This document shows positions 1-7,559 of a stretch of DNA of 21,129 bases, piece by piece (the first letter of the stretch is position 1; each line of letters opens with the position of its first letter). The position numbers and the translations under genes were made by a program. The notes under the pieces are model-generated. The model made no database searches, was not told where the DNA came from, and saw only the letters and a list, made by a program, of their open reading frames with translations. The DNA comes from CAYRYU01 sp964428355 (lineage in GTDB: Bacteria; Muiribacteriota; Ozemobacteria; Ozemobacterales; Ozemobacteraceae): assembly GCA_964428355.1 (NCBI GenBank), contig CAYRYU010000119.1, forward strand, positions 1-21,129, given 5' to 3'.

Positions 1-861
1 GGGTGGGATAATCAGGTTTTGGAGGACATGCGGACGAACATCCGGGGAAAGCTCCGGGAATTCTGGGATGCGGGTATCCGAGGACCGGACTTCGTCTGGG
101 CGGCCACCGGGCCCGCGATGGAAGCCTACAGCAAGCATCCCATCGTGAAGAAGGCCAACGAGCCGGGGCCGATGACGGTCAGCGAGTTCCTCACCCATGT
201 CCGCCGGATTGTGGTAGATTTCGTCGTCGGCCGCGTTCTGTCCGGCGACAAGGACGGCGACGCGGATACCGCCGCCGCCGATCGCCTTGATGAGCCGACC
301 GCCTATTACCTCCTGCATCGCCATGACTTCGGCATGGACGAGGCTCCGGCCGGCGCGTGCATCCTCTACGCCATCTCCTGCGGGCTTTCGGATCGGGAGT
401 TGTCTGGCACATGGGATCTCATCGGGTTTACCAAAGGAAAGACCGATGAAAACGAGGACGAGGAATCCGACGCCGACGCGGAATCCGATGCCGAAACCGA
501 GGATGACTCCGGCAGCAAGGTGAAGCTCAAGACCTGGGTTCAGCGCAAGGGCAAATCCCTCGGCTTCGAGGCTCCCGGCGGCAAGCAGATTCCCCTCATC
601 GACCGCGTCCATTGCCTGATGCATCTGTGGAGGGCGGGTGATCTGTCCAAGGTGGATGGCTATCTGGACGGCAACGGCCTCCGTCGGCATGAACTGTTCA
701 AGCGGCTCCTGCAGTCGCTCATCGAACTTTCCCCCCACGGAAGCGAGGAACGGTCGCTCCTGGAATCCATCAGCAACCACGTCCAGGCCCGTGGCGCGGT
801 GAAGAAAGAGGAATCGCTGCCATTTCCGAAGGAGACACCGGAAGGGGCCGAAGAGGGATGA
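1..861 (+). CDS. DUF1156 adenine-specific DNA methylase, C-terminal part (5' end outside window)
   Basis: The frame is open from base 1 with no stop, so this is the 3' end of a longer gene; the Met at 19 is probably internal. The residues match the C-terminal region of DUF1156-family methylases as I know them: the segments WAATGPAMEAYSKHP, SEFLTHVRRIVVDFVVGRVL, TYYLLHRHDFG-like (here AYYLLHRHDFG), PAGACILYA and SEERSLLESISNHV. The methyltransferase catalytic motifs would lie upstream and are not visible. An acidic stretch rich in Asp, Glu and Ser (about 445-515) interrupts the conserved part and looks like a flexible linker. The gene ends in a 4-base ATGA overlap with the nuclease gene, so the two are translationally coupled. 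By family, it would methylate adenine in host DNA as the protective arm of an anti-phage system. The family call is fairly sure; the role is inferred from the DUF499 partner. Confidence 0.8.
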   Translation, partial: GWDNQVLEDMRTNIRGKLREFWDAGIRGPDFVWAATGPAMEAYSKHPIVKKANEPGPMTVSEFLTHVRRIVVDFVVGRVLSGDKDGDADTAAADRLDEPTAYYLLHRHDFGMDEAPAGACILYAISCGLSDRELSGTWDLIGFTKGKTDENEDEESDADAESDAETEDDSGSKVKLKTWVQRKGKSLGFEAPGGKQIPLIDRVHCLMHLWRAGDLSKVDGYLDGNGLRRHELFKRLLQSLIELSPHGSEERSLLESISNHVQARGAVKKEESLPFPKETPEGAEEG

Positions 862-2210
862 CGAAGAAACGAACCCGAACGAGTGATGAGCCTGCAGCAC
901 GGGTTTTGGCTCCCACGGGAACGGCGAACTACGAGCGTCTGGTCTCAGACATCTCCAGCCTCCTGGACCAGGCGCGGCGCACGACCGTCCGGGTGGTCAA
1001 CAGCGTCCTGACGACAACCTATTGGGAGATCGGCCGGCGGATCGTGGAGTTCGAGCAAGGCGGAAAAGCCAAGGCGGAATACGGGGAGGAATTACTCGAC
1101 AGACTGAGTAACGACCTGACGAGGACGCATGGCCGCGGATTCTCCATGCAAGGGCTCTACAAAATGCGGGGGTTCTACCTCGGTTGGCAGATTTCCCCGA
1201 CACCGTCGGGAAAATTGGAGGCACGGGCAAAATGCCCGATTTTACCCGAGGTATCTGAGATTGTCCAGACACCCTCCGGACGATTCGAGGGGCGTGGAAA
1301 ATGCGCTGCCCTTTCCGAGAAGCTTGAGATTTTGCAGACACCGTCTGCAAAATTGGTTGCACGGGCAAATCTCTCGGCGAAGGCGGACCAGGGGCACGAT
1401 GAGAAATTCCCGACACTGTCGGGAAAATTTGAGATTCGGCAGACAGCGTCTGCCAAATTCCTTTCCGCCGCCTTCCCCCTCTCGTGGTCGCACTACGTGC
1501 GCCTGTTATCGGTCGAAAACCCTTTGGCGCGCGCGTTCTACGAAGCCGAGGCCATCCGGGGCGGGTGGTCGGTCCGCCAATTGGACCGCCAGATCGGCAC
1601 CCAATTCTACGAACGCACCGCGAAGGCCCGGCGGCCAACGCTCGTGCTGGCCCATGGCCGGGAGGCAAGGCCGGAAGACGCGGTCACCATGCACGAGGAG
1701 ATCCGCGACCCCTATCTCCTGGAGTTCCTCGACCTCAAGGACGAGTACAGCGAGAGCGACCTCGAGGAGGGGATCATCCACCATCTGGAGTGGTTTCTCC
1801 TGGAATTGGGGGCGGGATTCACCTTCGTCGCCCGACAGAAGCGCATCCGCATCGGAGACGAGTGGTTTCGCATCGACCTCCTGCTGTTCCATCGCCGGCT
1901 CAGGTGCCTCGTCGTGATCGATCTGAAAATCGGGAGGTTCACCCACGCGGATGCAGGGCAGATGAATCTGTATCTGAACTATGCCCGGGAGAATATGATG
2001 GAACCATGCGAAAACGAGCCGGTCGGCTTGATTTTGTGCAGCGCGAAAGACGATGCGGTGGTTCACTACGCCATGGGGGGTATAAAGGCCAATGTGTTCG
2101 CCTCACAGTACCTGACGGCCCTGCCCGACGAAGAAACGCTGCGGAACGAGATACTGACCACTCAGCGGGCCATTCGCGCCCGCCGGGAAGAGGAGAAGCA
2201 CAATGGCTAA
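858..2210 (+). CDS. YhcG/DUF1016-family PDDEXK nuclease with palindromic-repeat insert
   Basis: A 450-residue protein of the YhcG (DUF1016) family. The N-terminal part has the family pattern TTTYWEIGRRIVEFEQGG followed by AEYGEELLDRLS and GFSMQGLYKMRGFY (about residues 50-108). After the insert come LSWSHYVRLLSVENP and GGWSVRQLDRQIGTQFYERT. The C-terminal PDDEXK domain shows D340 (in FRIDLLL) and D355-L-K357 (in VVIDLKIGRF), the expected metal-binding and catalytic residues, so the nuclease looks intact. Residues about 110-200 are an insert with repeated QT-P-S-A/G-K units encoded by DNA palindromes (see repeat entry). It overlaps the methylase by 4 bases and the DUF499 gene by 8. YhcG proteins are predicted nucleases often found as cargo in restriction-modification loci. 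Here it may be an effector of the methylase/ATPase system or a passenger; the sequence does not decide. Confidence 0.85.
   Translation: MTKKRTRTSDEPAARVLAPTGTANYERLVSDISSLLDQARRTTVRVVNSVLTTTYWEIGRRIVEFEQGGKAKAEYGEELLDRLSNDLTRTHGRGFSMQGLYKMRGFYLGWQISPTPSGKLEARAKCPILPEVSEIVQTPSGRFEGRGKCAALSEKLEILQTPSAKLVARANLSAKADQGHDEKFPTLSGKFEIRQTASAKFLSAAFPLSWSHYVRLLSVENPLARAFYEAEAIRGGWSVRQLDRQIGTQFYERTAKARRPTLVLAHGREARPEDAVTMHEEIRDPYLLEFLDLKDEYSESDLEEGIIHHLEWFLLELGAGFTFVARQKRIRIGDEWFRIDLLLFHRRLRCLVVIDLKIGRFTHADAGQMNLYLNYARENMMEPCENEPVGLILCSAKDDAVVHYAMGGIKANVFASQYLTALPDEETLRNEILTTQRAIRARREEEKHNG
1191..1459 (+). repeat. In-frame array of short palindromes inside the nuclease gene
   Basis: Six inverted repeats lie in about 270 bases. 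Arms are 1196-1201/1205-1210 (6 bp), 1224-1229/1233-1238 (6 bp), 1263-1270/1274-1281 (6 of 8 pair), 1329-1339/1343-1353 (11 bp, perfect, loop acc), 1407-1415/1417-1425 (9 bp, perfect, 1-base centre) and 1438-1444/1448-1454 (7 bp). Most share a core of gac, a 3-base centre and gtc, which in frame encodes T-P-S or a close variant. The protein therefore has repeated units such as PTPSGKL, QTPSGRF, QTPSAKL, PTLSGKF and QTASAKF. Spacing is irregular. The array sits exactly between the two conserved halves of DUF1016, where family members tolerate variable sequence. Confidence 0.85.
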
Positions 2211-5200
2211 GCAACCGTGGAAGCCCTGGCACGAAGTCGTAAAACTGCGTGACGATCTGCGTTCCGGGGAACTGCCGATGCACATGTTCGCCGCCGACCT
2301 TTACGAAGTCATCATGCAGCGGGGCAAGCGCCCGGTGTATGAGAAGCCGGAACATTTCTTCGCCCTCACCTTCCCGACCTTCAATCTCCGACATCTCGTG
2401 CGGGACGTCGTGTTACGGCTGGCGGGGAAGAACGACAAAGCCGTCCGACAACTCGAACTGACCTACGGCGGCGGCAAGACGCACACGCTTATCACTCTCT
2501 GGCACATGGCCCATAACCCTGCAACCCTTCCAGATCTGCCCGCCGTTGCCGAGTTCGTTCAGGAAATCGGTCAAAAACCACCCCAATGCCGGGTGGCGGG
2601 CCTTTGCTTCGACAAGCTGGATGTCGAGAAAGGAATGGAGGTTCGAGCGCCCGACGGAAAGACCCGGACGCTCAAACACCCGTGGAGCGTGCTTGCCTAC
2701 CAGTTGGCGGGAGATACCGGATTGAAGATGCTTCATGCCAAGGACAAGGCCGAGGAAAGGGATTCCGCACCCGCCGAGAACATTCTCACCGAACTATTGG
2801 AGCTGCCGGGCAAGGAAGGGCTGGGAACCCTGGTCCTGGTCGACGAAGTGCTGATGTATGCCCGGGAAAAGATTGCTCAGGCCGGCGATTGGCGCAGCAA
2901 GCTCGTGAACTTCTTCCAGTATCTGACCCAGGCTGCCGCGAAGGTCGACCGGTGCTGTCTGGTGGCCTCCCTCCTGGCGACCGACCCGCGGAAGAGCGAT
3001 ACGCTCGGTCGGGAAATCCAGGCCGAGTTGTATGACATCTTCCAGCGTCAGCGGGAAGAAGCCGTCGAGCCGGTCGTCAAAGAAGATGTGGCGGAAGTTC
3101 TTCGCCGCCGGTTTTTCACCCCCGAATCCCTCAAGGACCGGGAAGTGTTCCGACAGCACGTGGTCGCGGCCCTCAAGGGCATCGCCGCCCTCGATGAGCC
3201 GACGGTCAGGGAGGGCGGGGGAGCCGAAGAGCGGTTTCTGAAAAGTTTCCCCTTCCATCCCGATTTGACCGAGGTTCTCTACTCGAAATGGACCCAGCTT
3301 GCCCGTTTTCAGCGGACCCGCGGGGTGTTGCGGACGTTTGCCCTGGCTCTGCGTGAAGCGGAGCACTGGGACACCGCCCCCCTGGTAGGTCCCGCGGTGT
3401 TTCTGTCTGCTCCCGGGAAGGATGGGCTGTCCGAAGCACTCCGCGAAATGGTTGCCGTGGCCGACACCGAGGAGTGGGAAGGAAAAAAGCAATCCTGGAC
3501 CGGCATTCTGGATCATGAATTTTCCCAGGCGCGACGGATTCAATCCGAGTCGGTCGGTTTGAAAAACCGGGAAGTCGAACAAGCCGTGGTGGCGACCTTT
3601 CTCCATTCCCAACCGCCCGGCGTATCTGCCCGCACGCGGGACCTGACTGTTCTTCTCGGCTCCGTTCGGCCCGACAAGATCGAATTGGAAAAGGGGTTGG
3701 CCCGCTGGGCCCAGGCGAGTTACTGGCTGGACGATCTTTACACCGCCGTCGCCAACGGGCAGCTTCCCGGTACCTGGCGGTTGGGAAATCGTCCGAACCT
3801 GACCCAGATGCATGCGGCAGCCGCGAAAAGCATTCCTGCGGACACCGTGCGGGCGCGGTTGCTGGACGACATCAGCAAACTGAAAACCCTCACCGCCAAT
3901 GCTGCGGCAGCCGGAGTCCGCGTTCACACCTTGCCCACCCGTCCAAAAGACATCGAGGATGACGGGGCATTCCACTACGTGGTGCTGGGGCCGAATGCGG
4001 CATCGGAGTCTGGGAAGCCTTGTCCGGAGGCAAAGCGATTCCTGGATGAAACCACGGGCGCGGATCGACCACGGGTCTATCGAAATTCCGTTCTCCTTCT
4101 GACACCTTCCAAGGATGGCTTGGAGCTTGCCATGGCCCGAACGAGGGATTTCCTTGCCTGGTCGGTCGTTCGCGAAGATGTGAAGAAGCAGCAGAAAGAT
4201 GGAAATGTCGACCCGGCCCGGGCCCAGACCCTGCAGATCAACATCGACAAAGCGAAGGGCAACATCCCCGATTCGATCAGGCAGGCCTACTGCATCGTCG
4301 TTACCGTTTCCGACAAGGACGATTCCCAGGCATTCAAGATAACGATCACCGATGATCCACATTTCAACATCATCAAGGCCGACAAACGTTCGCGAGTCCA
4401 GGAGATAGCTGTTACCGCCGAGGCTTTGCTTCCGGATGGCCCCTACAACCTTTGGCGAGCGGGGGAGTCGTCCCGGCGGGTGAAAGATCTGGCGGGAGCC
4501 TTCGCGCAGCTTCCGCATCTGCCAAAAATGCTGAAGGCAAGTGCCATTCTGGATACCCTTGTAGAAGGCTGCGAAAGGGGGATCTTTGTTTTGCGTCTGA
4601 CTCGGCCGGACGGAACTTCAAGATCATGGTGGATGTCGAAGCCCGACGAAAATGCGCTTAATGACTCAGCTCTCGAGCTTGTTCTTCCAGAGGGGGCAGA
4701 ACTTTCGGAACTCTCTCCCGAGCTTCTTGCGCCGAAGAAACTTCCGGGGCTCTGGTCGGGCGATGAGATAACGGTCGAATCCGTGTGTGCGTACTTCGGT
4801 GGCCAAACGACAGTCCCGGTAAATTTAAACGGTTACCAGGAGTCGATGCGAATCCCCAAGGCCAAGCCGGAAGTTGTGGAAAAGGCGATCCACGCCGCCG
4901 TGGAAGACTCCACCATCTGGCTTTTGTCGGGCCCGGCCAGTATCTTTGGCGAGCCCATCCCCACCGGTGTGTTGAACGGTGCGGGGAAACTCTGCACGCC
5001 CCCTGCCATCATTGCGGCAGCTGAGATTCTCCCGGAGAACCTTCCGGGAGCATGGAAAGGCGGAGTGGCCTCCGGGTTGTCCATGGCGACCGCCTTGTCC
5101 GTCAAAGCCGGAAAGACGCTTCCCTGGAAAACGGTGCGGGATGTCATCAGCGCTGCTTTGCAGGCTCGGTTTCTCGAATTGGAAACCGGATCCCCAGCCT

Positions 5201-5517
5201 GGCCATGCGACTTCCCCGCGGCGAAGGCCCTCCAACTTAAAGTTGCGTTGCCTGCAACGAAAGGTGGATCGGATTCCGGAACCTCTAATGTCTCATCCAA
5301 AGTCCTGGTTTCCGTGGCGGATCTGGAACCCTCGGAAATTCAAGACCTGGGGGACATCATTCCCAAATTGCTGGAGATCAAGAGCAAGGCGAACACCCCC
5401 CTCCGGTTCCAGATTCGAATCGAGTTGGGGGACGGAAAGACCGTACCCTCGGCGGAAGTCACCCAGAAGGCAAATGCCCTGTTGAAGAACATCAAGGAAT
5501 CCCTACAATTGAAATGA
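2203..5517 (+). CDS. DUF499 family ATPase of a methylase-linked defence system
   Basis: A full-length 1104-residue protein, the usual size for DUF499. A P-loop is seen at residues 89-94 (GGGKTH), with a Walker B strand ending in D214-E215 (LVLVDEVLMYARE). The early segment EVIMQRGKRPVYEKPEHFFALTF-like (about residues 30-52) and the end VTQKANALLKNIKESL also look typical of the family. The ATG at 2203 is preceded by a purine-rich gggaagaggagaag site and overlaps the nuclease stop by 8 bases, so the three genes form one operon. DUF499 proteins occur with DUF1156 methylases and a helicase in Hma-type (helicase, methylase, ATPase) predicted defence systems, where they are the ATPase component. 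The next gene is convergent only 18 bases away, so no helicase follows. The mechanism of this ATPase is not known to me. Confidence 0.85.
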   Translation: MAKQPWKPWHEVVKLRDDLRSGELPMHMFAADLYEVIMQRGKRPVYEKPEHFFALTFPTFNLRHLVRDVVLRLAGKNDKAVRQLELTYGGGKTHTLITLWHMAHNPATLPDLPAVAEFVQEIGQKPPQCRVAGLCFDKLDVEKGMEVRAPDGKTRTLKHPWSVLAYQLAGDTGLKMLHAKDKAEERDSAPAENILTELLELPGKEGLGTLVLVDEVLMYAREKIAQAGDWRSKLVNFFQYLTQAAAKVDRCCLVASLLATDPRKSDTLGREIQAELYDIFQRQREEAVEPVVKEDVAEVLRRRFFTPESLKDREVFRQHVVAALKGIAALDEPTVREGGGAEERFLKSFPFHPDLTEVLYSKWTQLARFQRTRGVLRTFALALREAEHWDTAPLVGPAVFLSAPGKDGLSEALREMVAVADTEEWEGKKQSWTGILDHEFSQARRIQSESVGLKNREVEQAVVATFLHSQPPGVSARTRDLTVLLGSVRPDKIELEKGLARWAQASYWLDDLYTAVANGQLPGTWRLGNRPNLTQMHAAAAKSIPADTVRARLLDDISKLKTLTANAAAAGVRVHTLPTRPKDIEDDGAFHYVVLGPNAASESGKPCPEAKRFLDETTGADRPRVYRNSVLLLTPSKDGLELAMARTRDFLAWSVVREDVKKQQKDGNVDPARAQTLQINIDKAKGNIPDSIRQAYCIVVTVSDKDDSQAFKITITDDPHFNIIKADKRSRVQEIAVTAEALLPDGPYNLWRAGESSRRVKDLAGAFAQLPHLPKMLKASAILDTLVEGCERGIFVLRLTRPDGTSRSWWMSKPDENALNDSALELVLPEGAELSELSPELLAPKKLPGLWSGDEITVESVCAYFGGQTTVPVNLNGYQESMRIPKAKPEVVEKAIHAAVEDSTIWLLSGPASIFGEPIPTGVLNGAGKLCTPPAIIAAAEILPENLPGAWKGGVASGLSMATALSVKAGKTLPWKTVRDVISAALQARFLELETGSPAWPCDFPAAKALQLKVALPATKGGSDSGTSNVSSKVLVSVADLEPSEIQDLGDIIPKLLEIKSKANTPLRFQIRIELGDGKTVPSAEVTQKANALLKNIKESLQLK

Positions 5518-5538
5518 GCCAGCCGTGGGCGGGGCTCA
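5515..5538. terminator. Possible weak hairpin over the two convergent stop codons
   Basis: tgagcc (5515-5520) pairs with ggctca (5533-5538) around a 12-base loop. The arms contain the TGA stop of the DUF499 gene and the TGA stop of the minus-strand pilin gene. A T-rich run follows on the plus strand only from about 5549. A 6-bp stem is short, so this is a candidate only; no better terminator is seen in the 18 bases between the genes. Confidence 0.25.
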
Positions 5539-6936
5539 CTTGACCGGTTTCTTGTTCTTTTTTACGGGGGGAAATGCACGGCGGAAGAAGTCGGCAGCGT
5601 TGGGGACGCGGACGGAAAAGAGATCGTTGACCGTCGCTAGGAGGGGATACCGCCGCATCATTTCGGGGAAATTCTGCATCAACGCGATCTCCTGAAGGAC
5701 AAAACGGTTCAAGAAGGGGTTCCGGCCGTCGCTGAATGCCTTCACCTTCTCCAGGAAGGCCATAGCATCGCTCCGGGCGCCGGGCAGCCCGGAGACACAT
5801 GTCGCAAGTTTGTACAAGTCGTAGACCCGCTGCAGGACCCGATACTGCCGCCGGCGCCCCCTGATTTTCGCCAACGCGGGGGAAAGAAGTTCCTGGTATC
5901 TCGTCCGTGACCAGACCAGGCTCGAGCCGAAATCCTTCGCGACGAGCATGAAATCGCGACCGTCGACGGCGAGAACGCGCCGCCTCTTCCAGAGGAAGGA
6001 ACCCAGGTGGGCCTCGTCGAAGTTCGCCCTGACGGTGTCCAGATCCTCTTTCAGGAAGGAGATGACGTTGAACGAGAACTTGGTGATCTCGTAATACCTT
6101 TGTGCGAGCTGGAGGGTGCAGGCGTAGAGCCCGTCGCTGCCGTTCGCGGCGAAAATCCTCCGCCGGGCCTCCAGCTTCTTGATCTGCTTCAGGACGACCT
6201 GCATGAACTTCGACGAGAAAAAGCTCCGGCAGACGTAATGGATCTTCCCCCAGGCCAGGATCGTCTTTTCATCGCCCCCGCAGGTGCTGAGAACCCTCTG
6301 GAAGGAGACGCCCTTCTTTCCGTAGAAAGCCCTGCAAAGCTCCCGTTCGACCTTTCCGCGGTCGACGACGAACGGCGACGCAACCGACTTGGAAGGGTCA
6401 GGAAGGGGAAAGAACGCGTCGAGGAGATACGTCCCAGCACCCGTCTGGGCTTTCCAGGTAACCTCGATTCCCACCCTCACCAGGTTCCCGGGCGGGGTTC
6501 CTTCGCCGACGTCGCCGGCTTGGGGAACCTTTTCCGACACGACCTTTATCCGGAAATCCTTTGTCTGGTCGTACAGAGGCATCATGTCCTGGTCGATCTT
6601 GCCGTCGTCGAGGGGGTCGATGAACCGCCAGGGCGGGTACCTGTCCTCGAGGAAGGAGAAGAAGACCGAGCCCCCGTCGACGATATGCGACGCCTGCCCG
6701 CTCTCCTGGTCTATTCCGAGGGTCGAAAGCCCCCAGGGGTTGATCGCGAGTTCCTGTGCGATATCTTCCTTCACCTTCTGTGCAAGCAGCATCGCGGTGA
6801 AATGCTCCGCCGAGAACTCCACCTCTTTCCGGGAGGACCGGAGGAAGAAGGTGAATGCCCCCAGGACCACGGCAAGGATCGCGATTCCGATCAAGGCCTC
6901 GACGAGGCTGAACCCGAGTCCCTTCCGGCCCTTCAT
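5536..6936 (-). CDS. Type II/IV minor pseudopilin-like protein with large extra C-terminal domain
   Basis: I place the start at the ATG at 6936 rather than further upstream, because it gives a short class III leader: MKGRKGLG, then FSLVEALIGIAILAVVLG. The prepilin peptidase site is G8/F9 with Glu at mature position 5, followed by one membrane helix. This ATG overlaps the stop of the upstream pilin gene as ATGA. The protein is 466 residues, far longer than ordinary GspI/PilV-type pseudopilins (about 120-200). The first 200 or so residues look like a minor pilin. From about residue 200 there is a basic, mainly helical region with many Arg, Lys, Phe and Tyr and a few Cys that I do not recognise. 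It ends in a Lys-rich tail (KKNKKPVK). It probably sits at the tip of a pilus or pseudopilus, with the extra domain exposed. Confidence 0.75.
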   Translation of the reverse strand: MKGRKGLGFSLVEALIGIAILAVVLGAFTFFLRSSRKEVEFSAEHFTAMLLAQKVKEDIAQELAINPWGLSTLGIDQESGQASHIVDGGSVFFSFLEDRYPPWRFIDPLDDGKIDQDMMPLYDQTKDFRIKVVSEKVPQAGDVGEGTPPGNLVRVGIEVTWKAQTGAGTYLLDAFFPLPDPSKSVASPFVVDRGKVERELCRAFYGKKGVSFQRVLSTCGGDEKTILAWGKIHYVCRSFFSSKFMQVVLKQIKKLEARRRIFAANGSDGLYACTLQLAQRYYEITKFSFNVISFLKEDLDTVRANFDEAHLGSFLWKRRRVLAVDGRDFMLVAKDFGSSLVWSRTRYQELLSPALAKIRGRRRQYRVLQRVYDLYKLATCVSGLPGARSDAMAFLEKVKAFSDGRNPFLNRFVLQEIALMQNFPEMMRRYPLLATVNDLFSVRVPNAADFFRRAFPPVKKNKKPVK

Positions 6937-7559
6937 TCCTCGTCTCCGATGTTCATCAACCCTACGTGCGTGATGAACTGGTACTCGGCTTTCTCGTTTG
7001 CAATGACGGCGTCGATCTGGACGCTGTCGGGACTGATGCAGGTGAAATTCGCCGACTTGACCATTTCGACAATCACTTTTTCGTTCTGGGGCGAATACTG
7101 GTCGGAGTATTCGTCCCTGTAGAGGACGAGTTTGAAAAGAGGACGTTTCATCGCCCTCGATTTCTCCTCGTCGACATCGAGATACAGAAGGCATGTGTGG
7201 TTCTCTAGGTTCTTGAAAGTCAAAAACGACGCTGTTTCGCCGATTCCCGGGGTCACCACCTCGGAGCCCTGCCGGATGATCTCGATCATGTTGTCGGCAG
7301 CCCTTCGGGCCTCCATTTGCAGGACGATCCTGCCGGTCATTGCCGGTTCCGCAACCCCGCGCATGTGGGAAAGAAACTGGGATGCGATGATGCCCAGCAG
7401 GGACCCGATCACCACTCCGACCATCAGTTCGGTCATCGTGAAACCCGCGCCAGGAAAGACCCTCCTCGGGAAAGAAACCGGCGGGAATCTCGTCCTCACC
7501 GCGAACCTGCTGGTCTCGTGCAAGAGGCTCGGGGATGGTTCATTCTTCGGAAGTCGCAT
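6933..7559 (-). CDS. PilW/GspJ-like minor pilin
   Basis: The mature N-terminus is FTMTELMVGVVIGSLLGI after a Gly, with Glu at +5: a standard prepilin cleavage and assembly signal. The region after it (about 150 residues) resembles minor pilins of the PilW or GspJ type, with an early helix (MEARRAADNMIEIIRQGSE) and then beta-rich sequence. The ATG at 7559 overlaps the end of the upstream pilin gene by 20 bases but gives an unusually long leader of about 40 residues. An in-frame GTG at 7499 with AGCAGG just upstream would give a more normal leader of about 20, so the start is not settled. The product is 208 residues from the ATG. It ends in a 4-base overlap with the next pilin gene. Confidence 0.75.
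   Translation of the reverse strand: MRLPKNEPSPSLLHETSRFAVRTRFPPVSFPRRVFPGAGFTMTELMVGVVIGSLLGIIASQFLSHMRGVAEPAMTGRIVLQMEARRAADNMIEIIRQGSEVVTPGIGETASFLTFKNLENHTCLLYLDVDEEKSRAMKRPLFKLVLYRDEYSDQYSPQNEKVIVEMVKSANFTCISPDSVQIDAVIANEKAEYQFITHVGLMNIGDEE

Noticed and set aside
1191..1459. CRISPR-like array
   Set aside because: Spacing is irregular, units are short and degenerate, and everything stays in frame within a conserved protein.
2794..4518. 574-codon open frame antisense to the DUF499 gene
   Set aside because: Long antisense frames are common in GC-rich genes. It has no recognisable motifs and lies wholly inside a well-supported gene.
6007..7122. 371-codon plus-strand frame opposite the pilin genes
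   Set aside because: The minus strand has clear prepilin signals and linked starts; the plus frame has no domain signature.
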